64,000 bases of DNA from Afipia sp. (GCA_024508675.1 JANINQ010000021.1:889488-953487); one strand, 5' to 3'; positions 19,565 to 29,249 are shown, numbered from the stretch's first letter. Translations and numbers: made by a program. The notes: generated by a model not told the origin, from the letters alone.

Positions 19565-20782
19565 TTAGCGGATCGTGACCGGCGCAGGCATCGGCGGAAC
19601 GACCGTCGGTCCCTGATTGGCCACACCCATCGAGCCGGCGGGACGCGGCTGCGGCGCAGCGCCGTTCGCCATCGGGGCAGGCGCAGGTCCAGCCTGATAC
19701 GGCTGCGGCTGCGCGGATGCCGTCACCGGAGGCGCGGGCGGCTTGCCGCCCGGCAGCACCACAACACGGGTGCCGACCTTGGTGCGCTCGAACAGGTCGG
19801 TCACGTCTTCATTGAGCATGCCGATGCAGCCGGACGAGACGAACTGGCCGATGGTCGACGGCTGGTTGGTGCCGTGGATGCGGTACACGGTCGAGCCGAG
19901 ATACATCGCGCGCGCACCGAGCGGATTGCCGTCGCCGCCCGCCATGAAGCGCGGCAGGTAAGGCTGGCGCTCGATCATTTCCGTCGGCGGATGCCAGTCC
20001 GGCCACTCCGCCTTGCGGGTGATCTTCTGCACGCCGGTCCAGGTGAAGCCATCGCGGCCGACGCGCACGCCGTAACGGATCGCGCGGCCATTGCCGAGAA
20101 TGTAATAGAGCTGCGTGTTCGGGGTATCGACAATGATCGTGCCCGCCGGCTCCTTGGTCTGGTAGTTCACTTCCTGACGGCGCAGGCGCTCGGGCAGTTC
20201 CTTGCGCGGGCCGGTTTCCGGCTGCTCTTCCGGCGGCAGGGCCGCCATCACCGAGCGGCCGTTGGCGCCCATGGCCGTTCCCTGCTGAACAGCGCCGGTC
20301 GCGGCGCCATCGACGGCACCGGGCGGACGCATCGCACCGTCACTCGCCTGCGGCGGCAGCGGGGCCTGATCCGGATAAAGCTGCATCGGGCCGCGCTCGC
20401 CGGAAACCGGCGCGGGGCCACGGTCGGAATAAATGGTCGGGCGGCCATAGCGCGGATCGTCCGGCGACATCACCGGACCGCGCGGGTCGAGGCCCGGCTG
20501 ATAGCTCTGCTGCTGCGGAGCAGGCTGCTGCTGGTAGTTCGGCTGCTGCTGATAGCCCGGAGGCGACAGGGCGGTACCCCGGTCATCGCCGTCGAGCCGG
20601 TCAAAGTCCGGAGCCCCGCGGTCGTCCGCGCCATAGGGCGCGGGCTGCACCGGCTGCGAATAACCCGGAGGCGGCGGATAGGACTGGGCGAGCGCGGCTG
20701 ATGCGCCCATCAGGCCAGCCGTGGACACCGCAAAACCGGCCACGAAGGACCGGACAGAAAGTCTGGAAAGGCGATTGAACAT
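19565..20782 (-). CDS. L,D-transpeptidase (YkuD/ErfK domain), proline/glutamine-rich
   Basis: About 405 residues. A signal peptide is followed by a long disordered Pro/Gln-rich region, then the YkuD domain with HGTNQPSTIGQFVSSGCIGM, holding the catalytic His and Cys. It crosslinks peptidoglycan (3-3 links) or attaches proteins to it in the periplasm. The tail after the domain is again Pro-rich. AAGGGG precedes the tandem ATGs at 20785/20782. Confidence 0.88.
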   Translation of the reverse strand: MFNRLSRLSVRSFVAGFAVSTAGLMGASAALAQSYPPPPGYSQPVQPAPYGADDRGAPDFDRLDGDDRGTALSPPGYQQQPNYQQQPAPQQQSYQPGLDPRGPVMSPDDPRYGRPTIYSDRGPAPVSGERGPMQLYPDQAPLPPQASDGAMRPPGAVDGAATGAVQQGTAMGANGRSVMAALPPEEQPETGPRKELPERLRRQEVNYQTKEPAGTIIVDTPNTQLYYILGNGRAIRYGVRVGRDGFTWTGVQKITRKAEWPDWHPPTEMIERQPYLPRFMAGGDGNPLGARAMYLGSTVYRIHGTNQPSTIGQFVSSGCIGMLNEDVTDLFERTKVGTRVVVLPGGKPPAPPVTASAQPQPYQAGPAPAPMANGAAPQPRPAGSMGVANQGPTVVPPMPAPVTIR

Positions 20783-21073
20783 CATGCCCCTTATATAGCG
20801 CGAACCCGCCACCGTACTGTTAACGCCAGATCACTCAGGATAGCGGCGCATTCAAGACATTCGGCGAAAAAAGCGCCCGGAAATCGCTGACTTTTTCGCG
20901 AGATTGCAGTCATGCAACAGGTTCCGGGCAATGTCGCGGCATCCCCAGCTCTCTCCGAACTTTTTTCGGGCAATTTCGCGGCCTGCGGTATCCTTTGAAA
21001 AGGCCTTGATTCGTGGCCTTCGACCCACGCATCGCGCCCCTTTCCCGGCCTACCGAGGGCAGGACACCACGAC

Positions 21074-21898
21074 ATGCTACCCGGCCTCCGCATCCTGTTC
21101 GCGACAACCATTCTGGCGATTTCCATTCTGGTTTTCGGCCTCGGAGCGGCAGCCCTGTTGCGCGCCGCGCACGAAGAGTTCGCCAGCCTGCCGGCATGGC
21201 GGCTGGCGCAGCAGCCGGTGCTGACGCCCTTCACACCGCAGGTGCCACGGCTCGAGACCACGCCGGTGCTGGCGATGCTGCGGATCGAGCCGCCCGGGGG
21301 GACCAAGCCGCTGCCGGAGACGCTGCGCCGGGACACGACGCCCGAATACCAGCCGCCGCTGCAGGCCTCCCTCACCCCGCCTGCCGAGGACACCGCCGTT
21401 CAGGACAGCGGCACCCCGGACAAGGCAACCGAGGAGGCCACCGCCAGCGCGCCCATTATCGATCCGGCGACAACCGCGAATGCGCAGGTCAGTCTTGTTC
21501 CTGCGGAGCCGGAAGTCCCGGCGAAGGAAGCCAACGCGCCGGACGTCAGAACCCCTGATGTCCAGGACAGCAAGGTTGTCGAACCAGTCAGCGCGAAATC
21601 TGCCGAATCCAGACCATTGGACCCGAAGACGACGGAACTGAAACCCATCGACGTTGCTCTGCCGAACCCGTCACCCACCGAAGCCACGGAGCCGCTTTCA
21701 ACGGTGACGTCGATCGAACGCTCATCGGAAGCCACGGCGTCTGCCGTTGAACCACGGCCTGTGGTGAAGAAAGTGCGGCGGCCGAGCGCCCGCGCCATCG
21801 CGCTGCGCCGTCAGGCAGCGCGCGCCCGCGCCGAAGCCCGCACCCGCGCCCAGCAATTGCAGCAGCAACAGCAGACCTTCCCGCTGTTCGGCGGGTAG
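21074..21898 (+). CDS. Membrane-anchored low-complexity protein, unknown function
   Basis: 274 residues. One N-terminal membrane helix (about 5-30), then an Ala/Pro/Glu/Thr-rich region without recognisable fold, and a basic, helical C-terminal end rich in Arg/Ala and Gln (RARAEARTRAQQLQQQQQ). Such proteins occur in Bradyrhizobium relatives but I know no function. It ends four bases before the stop of the opposing sulfurtransferase gene. Confidence 0.7.
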   Translation: MLPGLRILFATTILAISILVFGLGAAALLRAAHEEFASLPAWRLAQQPVLTPFTPQVPRLETTPVLAMLRIEPPGGTKPLPETLRRDTTPEYQPPLQASLTPPAEDTAVQDSGTPDKATEEATASAPIIDPATTANAQVSLVPAEPEVPAKEANAPDVRTPDVQDSKVVEPVSAKSAESRPLDPKTTELKPIDVALPNPSPTEATEPLSTVTSIERSSEATASAVEPRPVVKKVRRPSARAIALRRQAARARAEARTRAQQLQQQQQTFPLFGG

Positions 21899-21901
21899 AG
21901 C

Positions 21902-22753
21902 TTACGCCGGCCCGGTGGCGACCGGCGGGCCGCTCTGCTCGCCCCATTCCGACCATGAGCCGTCATAAAGCGCGGTGTCGGCAATGCCGAGGCGATAGAG
22001 CGCCAGCGTCAGCACGCCGGCCGACACACCCGAACCGCAACTCGTGACGATCGGTTTGGCGAGATCGACGCCCGCGCCGGTAAATGCTGCACGCAACGCG
22101 TCCAGCGACTTCATTGTGCCGGTCGCAGCATCGAACAATCCCGCATAGGGCACGCTGCGCGCGCCCGGAATATGCCCGGAACGAAGACCCGGGCGCGGCT
22201 CGGCCACCGTGCCCTCGAAACGCGGCGTCGGCCGCGCGTCGATCACCTGCTCCGCCCTGCTCTCCAGATTGCCGATCAACTGCTGCATACTGCGCACGCG
22301 CTTCGCATCGAACGCCGCCTTGAACGCCGCAGGCTTCGGCTTTACCTCGCCGCTCTCGACCGTGCGTCCCTCCGCCAGCCACTTCTTCAGCCCGCCATCG
22401 AGCACGCGCACATTGGCGTGGCCGAACGACAGGAACATCCACCACGCACGCGGACCTGCGACCCAGCCACCGGCGTCATAGATCACCACCGTATCGCCGC
22501 TGGAAATACCGAGCGCGCCCACGTCGCGGCCGAACTGATCGGCGGACGGATACATGTGCGGCAACGGGTTTGAATGGTCCGACACCGCATCGACGTCGAA
22601 GAACACCGCGCCGGGAATGTGCTGCTGCAGGAAGTCATCCTTCGGCAGCGGCAGCACGCCGGGCATCTTGAACGTCGCGTCGAGAACTTTCACGCGCGGA
22701 TCGTTCAGGTGCGCGGCAAGCCATTCGGTGGAAACGAGAGGATCGGTTGTCAT
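21902..22753 (-). CDS. sseA: 3-mercaptopyruvate/thiosulfate sulfurtransferase
   Basis: 283 residues, two tandem rhodanese domains. Active-site Cys239 lies in TSCGSGVSAG, the mercaptopyruvate-type loop (CGSGVTA). Start at MTTDPLVSTEWLAAHL as in homologues. Transfers sulfur from 3-mercaptopyruvate to cyanide or thiol acceptors. A second, single-domain rhodanese gene lies 1.1 kb upstream with a quinone reductase between, all minus strand. Confidence 0.88.
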   Translation of the reverse strand: MTTDPLVSTEWLAAHLNDPRVKVLDATFKMPGVLPLPKDDFLQQHIPGAVFFDVDAVSDHSNPLPHMYPSADQFGRDVGALGISSGDTVVIYDAGGWVAGPRAWWMFLSFGHANVRVLDGGLKKWLAEGRTVESGEVKPKPAAFKAAFDAKRVRSMQQLIGNLESRAEQVIDARPTPRFEGTVAEPRPGLRSGHIPGARSVPYAGLFDAATGTMKSLDALRAAFTGAGVDLAKPIVTSCGSGVSAGVLTLALYRLGIADTALYDGSWSEWGEQSGPPVATGPA

Positions 22754-22799
22754 GCTGATGCTAATTCCTGCTGAATGAAATTTCGGGATGTGACGTGCA

Positions 22800-23807
22800 T
22801 CAGGCATCCATCGAGACGACGACCTTGCCCTTCGCGCGGCCGCTCTCGACATAGGCGAGAGCGTCGGAAATCTGCGCAAATGGAAATGTGCGATCGAGGA
22901 TAACCTTGAGCTTTCCGCTTTCGATCAATGAGCCGAGTTCGGACAATTCGGCTCCGCTCGGATGCATGAACAGATAGCGATAGGTGACGTTTGCGGCGCG
23001 GGCCTGCTGCCGGATCTTCAGGCTGATGATCCAGAACAGGAATGCCAGAAAGCGCCGGCCGCCGAGATCCTTCATCGCCGTCTCGGGCTCCGGCAGTGCG
23101 CCCACCGAAACGACCGTGGTGCCGGGCTTCATGATCTGAAAGGTTTTCGCCAGCGTCTCGCCGCCGATCAGATCGAATCCCGCATCGAATTTGCGCCCGG
23201 CCTCCGCGATGTCCTGCGATGTGTAGTCAATGACGTCGTCGCAGCCGAGCGAGCGCACCAATGCCTCGCCGCGCTTCGATGCCGTGGTCGTCACATGCGT
23301 GCCAAGCCATTTGGCGATCTGGATCGCGAAGGTGCCGACACCGCCTGCACCGCCCGAGATAAAGACGTTCTGCCCCGGCTTGATCTTGAGTTCGTCCCGC
23401 AGCGCCTGCAGCGCGGTCAGTCCGGCCAGCGGGACCGCCGCGGCCGTGGCGAAATCGATATTCGGCGGGATATGCGCCGCGTAAGCCTCGTCGATGCAGG
23501 CCTGTTCGGCGAACGCGCCGCCGCCTTCCTTCCCGAGGCGCGCATAAATGCGGTCGCCCGGACGAAACGCTTTGACATCCTTGCCCACGGCGGTGACTTC
23601 GCCCGCCAGTTCGTTTCCAAGCACGAAAGGAAGTTGAGGCCGGTAAATCGCGCGAAGCTTTCCCTCGCGAAATTTGAAATCGACGGGATTGAGCCCCGCG
23701 GCGCGAACCTTCACAAGAATTTCACGAGGCGCGGGCGAAGACGCGAGCACGTCCTGCAGCTTCGCGCCATCAGGCCCGCCATACCGATGGAGAACGTAGG
23801 CCAGCAT
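22800..23807 (-). CDS. Zinc-independent NADP quinone oxidoreductase (MDR superfamily)
   Basis: 335 residues. N-terminal GroES-like part and NADP-binding Rossmann motif in GGAGGVGTFAIQIAKWLG. No zinc-ligand Cys pattern is seen, so it belongs to the zeta-crystallin/quinone oxidoreductase branch. Likely reduces quinones or enones in the cytoplasm. 46 bases upstream of sseA on the same strand. Confidence 0.85.
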   Translation of the reverse strand: MLAYVLHRYGGPDGAKLQDVLASSPAPREILVKVRAAGLNPVDFKFREGKLRAIYRPQLPFVLGNELAGEVTAVGKDVKAFRPGDRIYARLGKEGGGAFAEQACIDEAYAAHIPPNIDFATAAAVPLAGLTALQALRDELKIKPGQNVFISGGAGGVGTFAIQIAKWLGTHVTTTASKRGEALVRSLGCDDVIDYTSQDIAEAGRKFDAGFDLIGGETLAKTFQIMKPGTTVVSVGALPEPETAMKDLGGRRFLAFLFWIISLKIRQQARAANVTYRYLFMHPSGAELSELGSLIESGKLKVILDRTFPFAQISDALAYVESGRAKGKVVVSMDA

Positions 23808-23870
23808 TCGCGTTCCTCCGGTTATCGTTCGAGAGTTCTATCGCCTTCGAGATGCCGATGAAGCCGCGGA

Positions 23871-24299
23871 TCAATCCTTCTTCTTCGGCTCGACCTTCTC
23901 AACCGGCCCTCCGGCCTCGCGCCATGCGGTGAAACCGCCGCCGAGATGCGCCACCGGCGACAGGCCCATGTCCTGCGCGGTCTTCGCGGCGAGTGCCGAA
24001 CGCCAGCCCGACGCGCACTGAAACACGAACTTCCTGTCTTCCTGGAAGATCGGCTTGGCGTAAGGGCTTTCCGGATCGATCCAGAATTCCAGCATGCCGC
24101 GCGGACAATGAAACGCGCCGGGAATCCGGCCCTCACGCTCGATCTCGCGCGGATCGCGCAGGTCCACGATCACGACTTCGCTCTGCCCCTCGCCGCCCTT
24201 CGGAAAACGCTCGACGGCTTCCGCCGCGTTGATGGTCTCGATCTGGGCGTTGGCCTCGTCGAGAAGTTTCTTGTAACCGCGGGTGATGGTGGAGGGCAT
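23871..24299 (-). CDS. Single-domain rhodanese
   Basis: 142 residues. Active-site Cys95 in FQCASGWRSA; other rhodanese blocks are VVIVDLRDPREIEREGRIPGA and GFTAWREAGGPV. A soluble sulfurtransferase of unknown acceptor; the larger loop (CASGWRS) fits the thiosulfate type. Confidence 0.85.
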   Translation of the reverse strand: MPSTITRGYKKLLDEANAQIETINAAEAVERFPKGGEGQSEVVIVDLRDPREIEREGRIPGAFHCPRGMLEFWIDPESPYAKPIFQEDRKFVFQCASGWRSALAAKTAQDMGLSPVAHLGGGFTAWREAGGPVEKVEPKKKD

Positions 24300-24327
24300 G
24301 GAGTATCCTTTACGAAGCGTTGTTCGT

Positions 24328-24461
24328 CACCTCTCCCCGTTGACGGGGAGAGGTCGAAGACTGAGCGTAGCGAAGTCTTCGGGTGAGGGGCAATGAGCAT
24401 TACGCCGTTGCGCGATGCCCCTCACCCCAACCCTCTCCCCGCAAAAGCGGGGCGAAGGGGA
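24328..24461. repeat. Dispersed repeat, family C copy 2
   Basis: ACCTCTCCCCGTTGACGGGG at left, CTCACCCCAACCCTCTCCCC near the right end. Confidence 0.8.
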
Positions 24462-24466
24462 AGCGA

Positions 24467-25642
24467 CTACCGCGTCAATTCCTTCATCGCGCCTTCAAGG
24501 CCTTCCAGCGTCAGCGGGAACATGCGCTCGGAAAACAGCTTGCGGATGATGGTGGTGGATTCCGAATAATCCCAGTGCTTGCGCGCGACGGGATTGAGCC
24601 AGACCGCGTGCGGATAGGTGCGCGTCACGCGCTCGAGCCAGACCGAGCCCGGCTCCTCGTTGACGTGTTCAACAGACCCGCCGGGCACCACGATCTCATA
24701 CGGCGACATCGACGCATCGCCGACGAACACGACCTTATAGTCGTGCGGATATTTGTGAAGAATATCCCAGGTCGGCGTGCGATCCGAGAAGCGCCGCTTG
24801 TTCTGCTTCCACACGCCTTCATAGAGGCAGTTGTGGAAGTAGAAATACTCCATGTGCTTGAACTCGGTCTTCGCCGCCGAGAACAGCTCCTCGACCTGCT
24901 TGATGTGGCCGTCCATCGAACCGCCGATGTCGAAGAAGATCAGCACCTTCACCGCATTACGCCGCTCGGGGCGCATATGCACGTCGAGATAACCGTGGTT
25001 CGCGGTTTCCTTGATGGTGGTATCGAGATCGAGTTCGTCCGGCGCGCCGGTACGCGCGAACTTGCGCAAGCGGCGCAGCGCCACCTTGATGTTGCGGATG
25101 CCGAGTTCGACATTGCCGTCGAGATCCTTGAACTCGCGCTTGTCCCAGACCTTCACCGCGCGGAAGTTGCGGTTCTTTTCCTGGCCGATGCGGATGCCTT
25201 CGGGATTGTAGCCGTCGGCCCCGAAAGGCGACGTGCCGCCGGTGCCGATCCACTTGTTGCCGCCCTCGTGGCGCTTCTTCTGTTCTTCAAGACGCTTCTT
25301 GAGCGTCTCCATGAGCTTGTCCCAGCCCATGGCCTCGATCTGTTTCTTCTCTTCCTCGGTGAGATATTTCTCCGCCGCCTTGCGCAGCCACTCGGCAGGG
25401 ATCTCCGCCTTCTCCATCGCGTCGAGCAGGCTCTCCAGCCCCTTGAACACGGTGCCGAACACGCGATCGAACTTGTCGAGGTTGCGCTCGTCCTTCACCA
25501 GCGCGGCGCGCGACAGATAATAGAAATGCTCCACGCTCTGATCCGCGAGGTTGGCGTCGAGCGCCTCCATCAGCGTCAGATATTCGCGCAGCGTGACCGG
25601 AACCTGCGCGTCGCGCAGTGATGTGAAGAATTGCAGGAACAT
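24467..25642 (-). CDS. VWA domain protein, CoxE-like
   Basis: 391 residues. The metal-ion-dependent adhesion site DIGGSMD lies at 238-244, with a later Thr/Asp pattern; the N-terminal half is charged and helical. Such proteins work as partners of MoxR-type AAA ATPases in metal or cofactor insertion. Here the MoxR gene is close (26309) but on the opposite strand, divergent with a small membrane-protein gene between. Partner role is inference from family pairing. Confidence 0.85.
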   Translation of the reverse strand: MFLQFFTSLRDAQVPVTLREYLTLMEALDANLADQSVEHFYYLSRAALVKDERNLDKFDRVFGTVFKGLESLLDAMEKAEIPAEWLRKAAEKYLTEEEKKQIEAMGWDKLMETLKKRLEEQKKRHEGGNKWIGTGGTSPFGADGYNPEGIRIGQEKNRNFRAVKVWDKREFKDLDGNVELGIRNIKVALRRLRKFARTGAPDELDLDTTIKETANHGYLDVHMRPERRNAVKVLIFFDIGGSMDGHIKQVEELFSAAKTEFKHMEYFYFHNCLYEGVWKQNKRRFSDRTPTWDILHKYPHDYKVVFVGDASMSPYEIVVPGGSVEHVNEEPGSVWLERVTRTYPHAVWLNPVARKHWDYSESTTIIRKLFSERMFPLTLEGLEGAMKELTR

Positions 25643-25949
25643 GGGGTTTAGATCGCCTCCACAGCCGCGTCCGTCAAGTGCAGGCCGCCGCCCTGTGATC
25701 GGATGAGAGCAATGAAACTACTAGGTTATCGGTTGTCCGTCTGCCTGCATGAACGGCGAAAACCGCCCCGCAAGGCAGGATTGCGTTCAAAAACAGCACT
25801 AGCACCCGCTGGCGCGGTGTGCCATTTCATTTAAACTGTTGTTTGACGCCATCCGGGCCACTCCAGCCGGAGACGATCCGCGGCGTTGACCGGGACGCGA
25901 AACTCTCGGGGACGGGAGTCACTGGCGTTTTAAACATGGGGTTTAGCTG
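25643..25949. other. Non-coding stretch between VWA and GlsB genes
   Basis: 307 bases without a convincing gene. Must hold the divergent promoters. A 13-bp direct repeat ACATGGGGTTTAG lies at 25639-25651 (start of the VWA gene) and 25934-25946 (before the GlsB gene). No other recognised structure. Confidence 0.5.
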
Positions 25950-26204
25950 ATGGGCATTGAATCCATTATCGTCTGGCTGATTGTCGGCGCGATCGCAGGC
26001 TGGCTTGCCGGGCTGATCGTGAAGGGCGGCGGTTTCGGACTGCTCGGCAACATCGTGATCGGCATCGTCGGCGCAGTGGTCGCCGGCTGGCTGCTGCCGC
26101 AGCTCGGCATTCGTCTCGGCACCGGCATCATCAGCGCGATCATCAACTCCGCCATCGGCGGCGTCATCGTGCTGGTCATCCTCTCATTGATCCGGCGGGC
26201 GTGA
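25950..26204 (+). CDS. GlsB/YeaQ/YmgE family stress membrane protein
   Basis: 84 residues, three hydrophobic helices with many Gly (WLIVGAIAGWLAGLIVKGGG, NIVIGIVGAVVAGWL, and a C-terminal helix). The family is small inner-membrane protein often induced by stress. It separates the divergent VWA and MoxR genes. Confidence 0.85.
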   Translation: MGIESIIVWLIVGAIAGWLAGLIVKGGGFGLLGNIVIGIVGAVVAGWLLPQLGIRLGTGIISAIINSAIGGVIVLVILSLIRRA

Positions 26205-26308
26205 CGCACTAAACGGCTTTCGAAGCGGCCGCTTTCAGGAGCGGTCGCTTCTTGTTTGAACTCTTTCGTGTTCCGCGTAGCGAACAAGACTCAACAAGGC
26301 AAACTTCG

Positions 26309-27151
26309 ATGAAATTTACCGGTACCAAGAACTATGTCGCCACCGACGACCTCAAGGTCGCGGTCAACGCAGCGATCGTGCTCGAGCGCCCGCTGCTGGT
26401 GAAGGGCGAACCCGGCACCGGCAAGACCGTGCTGGCGGAAGAAGTCGCCAAGGCGCTCGATGCGCCGCTGCTGACCTGGCACATCAAGTCCACCACCAAG
26501 GCGCAGCAGGGCCTTTACGAATACGACGCGGTGTCGCGCTTGCGCGACAGCCAGCTCGGCGATCCGCGCGTCTCCGACATTTCGAACTACATCAAGCGCG
26601 GCAAGCTGTGGGATGCGTTCACCAGTGAGAAGCGTCCGGTCCTCCTGATCGACGAAATCGACAAGGCCGACATCGAATTCCCGAACGACCTGTTGCTCGA
26701 ACTCGACCGCATGGAATTCCATGTCTACGAAACCGGCGAGACGATCAAGGCGAAGCAGCGCCCGATCATCATGATCACCTCGAACAACGAGAAGGAACTG
26801 CCGGACGCGTTCCTGCGCCGCTGCTTCTTCCACTACATCAAGTTCCCCGACATCGACACCATGAGCGAGATCGTCGAGGTGCATTTCCCTGACATCAAGA
26901 AGCGCCTGGTTCAGGAAGCCATGAAGATCTTCTTCGAGGTGCGCGATGTGCCGGGCCTGAAGAAGAAGCCGTCGACCTCCGAACTGCTCGACTGGCTCAA
27001 GCTGCTGCTCAATGAGGAAATGACCGTTGAACAGCTCCGCGAGCGCGATCCGCGCAAGCTGATCCCGCCGCTCCATGGCGCGCTGCTCAAGAACGAGCAG
27101 GACGTGCACCTGTTCGAGCGTCTCGCCTTCCTGAGCCGCCGCGAAGTTTAA
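26309..27151 (+). CDS. MoxR-type AAA ATPase
   Basis: 280 residues from MKFTGTKNYVATDDL. Walker A GEPGTGKT (33-40), Walker B VLLIDEID (111-118), and sensor region IIMITSNNEKELPDAFLRRC. A AAA+ chaperone that, in this family, acts with a VWA protein to activate an enzyme or insert a cofactor. The likely VWA partner is at 24467-25642 on the other strand. Confidence 0.9.
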   Translation: MKFTGTKNYVATDDLKVAVNAAIVLERPLLVKGEPGTGKTVLAEEVAKALDAPLLTWHIKSTTKAQQGLYEYDAVSRLRDSQLGDPRVSDISNYIKRGKLWDAFTSEKRPVLLIDEIDKADIEFPNDLLLELDRMEFHVYETGETIKAKQRPIIMITSNNEKELPDAFLRRCFFHYIKFPDIDTMSEIVEVHFPDIKKRLVQEAMKIFFEVRDVPGLKKKPSTSELLDWLKLLLNEEMTVEQLRERDPRKLIPPLHGALLKNEQDVHLFERLAFLSRREV

Positions 27152-27168
27152 GGCAATTTCTCAACGGG

Positions 27169-27300
27169 TCGTCCCCGCGAAAGCGGGGACCCATACTCTT
27201 CAGCCCATCGTTCTGGGTTTGGCCGCTGAAACGGCGGTCGCAGGCGTCGCGCTTCAACGTGCATTCGGTGGTTATGGGTCCCGGCGTTCGCCGGGACGAC
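27169..27300. repeat. Dispersed palindromic repeat, family A copy 4 (variant)
   Basis: Left end TCGTCCCCGCGAAAGCGGGG, right end TCCCGGCGTTCGCCGGGACG; the two ends have diverged from each other. Confidence 0.75.
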
Positions 27301-27310
27301 CATGCAGAGT

Positions 27311-28243
27311 CTACGCGCTCGCCTGTTTCACCGCTGCCGTGAGCCAGCGTTTGCAGGCCACGATACGCCGGTCCTTCGCCTGCTCGGTCCGCGTCACGAC
27401 ATAAAGCGTCTGCATGTGCGGTGCCGGCAGATCGAACGGCGCGATCAGCGTCCGCCCGAATCCCCGGCGGCCGCGGATCAGTGGATTCATCGCCAGCGCC
27501 ACGCCAAGCCCCTGCTCCGCAGCTTCCAGCGCCGCGGGCACGCTGTCGAACCACAGATGCGCCGCGGGCGTGACATCCGCAGCACCAATATCGGAAAACC
27601 ACGCCGGCCACGCCCGTGGCTGCGCCGAGACATGAATCAGCGTCGCCTTCGCAAGATCGGGCGGCGCGCGCAGCGACCGCCGCAGTTGCGGCGCGCAGAC
27701 CGGCAGGCTGCCGACATCCACCAGCGGCTCCAGCTTCAAGCCCGCCGTGCGCTCGCGGCCATAGCGGATCGCGACATCGACGCCGGAGCGGTCGAAATCG
27801 GCATATTGATGCGTCGCCTCGATATGCAGCGTCATGCCGGGATGATCGCGCTTGAAGGAGGGCAGCGCAGGGATCAACACCGCACTGGTGAAGAACGGCA
27901 TCGAGGAAATGCGCAGTTCGCCCTGCCCGCCGCGCGCCTCGCGCAGCAGGCCACGGCTGGCATCTTCCAGCATCGCCAGCGCACCGGACACGGCCTCGAA
28001 ATAGCGCTCGCCATCGGGCGTCAGCTTCACCGCGCGTCCGCCGCGCGCGAACAGCCGCACGCCGAAACGCTCTTCAAGACCGCGGATCTGGTGACTGACC
28101 GCCGACGGGCTGAGCGCAAGGTCGCGCGCGGCACGGCGAAAGGAGAGCTGCGCGGCGGCGCGCTGAAACGCCAGTAGCGCAGGCAACGGCGGGATCGCGC
28201 GCAGCGGCCCGAACGGTTCTGATGATGGGTGAATCTGGCTCAT
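27311..28243 (-). CDS. LysR family transcriptional regulator, GcvA-like
   Basis: 310 residues. Helix-turn-helix near 25-60 (FRRAARDLALSPSAVSHQIRGLEERFG), then the periplasmic-binding-like sensor. The DNA-binding part matches the GcvA/AmpR type. Target genes are not evident: the divergent neighbour is a 38-residue membrane protein gene on the same strand. Confidence 0.85.
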   Translation of the reverse strand: MSQIHPSSEPFGPLRAIPPLPALLAFQRAAAQLSFRRAARDLALSPSAVSHQIRGLEERFGVRLFARGGRAVKLTPDGERYFEAVSGALAMLEDASRGLLREARGGQGELRISSMPFFTSAVLIPALPSFKRDHPGMTLHIEATHQYADFDRSGVDVAIRYGRERTAGLKLEPLVDVGSLPVCAPQLRRSLRAPPDLAKATLIHVSAQPRAWPAWFSDIGAADVTPAAHLWFDSVPAALEAAEQGLGVALAMNPLIRGRRGFGRTLIAPFDLPAPHMQTLYVVTRTEQAKDRRIVACKRWLTAAVKQASA

Positions 28244-28349
28244 CTGACGAAGCGAAGCTCCCTGAAGGATCGCTTCAAATCTGGTCCAGATTCACAGGAG
28301 GCGCAATCTGCTCACCCATTGGTGGCAGGGATTATCGCGGTGGCAGATG

Positions 28350-28466
28350 TTATTCAGGCCGGCGCGCCTTGGCCCTGCGCATGATGACAAGTTGCGACCG
28401 CACGCCGTAGCCGAGACCGAAACCGGCGACAAACACCAGAGCGAGAACGAGAATGGGCTCAAACAT
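28350..28466 (-). CDS. Small single-pass membrane protein (38 residues)
   Basis: Starts MFEPILVLALVFVAGFGLGY, one membrane helix, followed by a short basic tail (VIMRRAKARRPE). ATG at 28466 has GAGG five bases upstream. Codon choice and the typical helix-plus-basic-tail design make it a likely real gene. Function unknown. Confidence 0.6.
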   Translation of the reverse strand: MFEPILVLALVFVAGFGLGYGVRSQLVIMRRAKARRPE

Positions 28467-28655
28467 GGTTGCCTCTTAGGCGAGGATCGCCGGGCGCAGT
28501 ATACCGTCCGGCGACCCCGTCTTGTGGTTCACGGACATGGGCAATTGTCCGCTCTGAAACGATAGCCCGCAAACGCGCGCCTGCAATGACAGCCGCGTTT
28601 AAACCTTAATGTCCGCGGCGGAGGTTAATTCCGGAACCGCCGAAGATGCGCCCGG

Positions 28656-29249
28656 CTATCTCGCCTTGTCGTGCAACTGATAGGTCAGATGCGCCTTCAC
28701 CGTCGGCCATTCGGACGCGATGATGCTGTAGACCACGGTGTCGCGTAGCGTGCCGTTCGGCGCGACCTGATGACTGCGCAGGATGCCGTCGAGCTTGGCG
28801 CCAAGCCGTTCGATCCCGCGCCGTGACTGGTGATTGAAGAAGTGCGTGCGGAATTCCACCGCGATGCAGTTCAGTTTTTCGAACGCGTGGGTAAGCAGCA
28901 GCAGCTTGCACTGGGTGTTGAGCGGCGTGCGCTGGACGCGCTGCGCATACCAGGTCGAGCCGATCTCAACGCGCCGGTTGGCGGCATCGACATTCATGTA
29001 GGTCGTCATGCCGGCGATCTTGCCGTCGGCATCCTTCACCGTGAACGGCAGCATCGATCCCGCCGCCTGCAGGCCGAGACGGCGGTCGATCTCCTGCCCC
29101 ATGTCCCCGGCACGCGGAATGAAGGTGTACCAGAGTTTCCACAGCTCGCCGTCCTTCACGGCCTCGACAAGCCCGTCCTTGTGATCGCGCGACAGCGGTT
29201 CAAGCCGTGCGTGGGGGCCTTCGAGGGTGACGGGAGAGAGAAAGGTCAT
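28656..29249 (-). CDS. GNAT family N-acetyltransferase, RimJ/RimL-like
   Basis: 197 residues from MTFLSPVTLEGPHARLEPLS; an in-frame extension to 29360 reads through a dispersed repeat and is rejected. The sequence fits Acetyltransf_3 (RRVEIGSTWYAQRVQRTPLN as strand/loop, FRTHFFNHQSRRGIERLGAKLDG near the end). Substrate is unknown; N-terminal amine or small molecule. Confidence 0.8.
   Translation of the reverse strand: MTFLSPVTLEGPHARLEPLSRDHKDGLVEAVKDGELWKLWYTFIPRAGDMGQEIDRRLGLQAAGSMLPFTVKDADGKIAGMTTYMNVDAANRRVEIGSTWYAQRVQRTPLNTQCKLLLLTHAFEKLNCIAVEFRTHFFNHQSRRGIERLGAKLDGILRSHQVAPNGTLRDTVVYSIIASEWPTVKAHLTYQLHDKAR

Noticed and set aside
21074..21898. TonB-like identity of the Pro-rich membrane protein
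   Set aside because: There is an N-terminal helix and Pro-rich region, but no C-terminal TonB domain; the end is a basic, Gln-rich helix.
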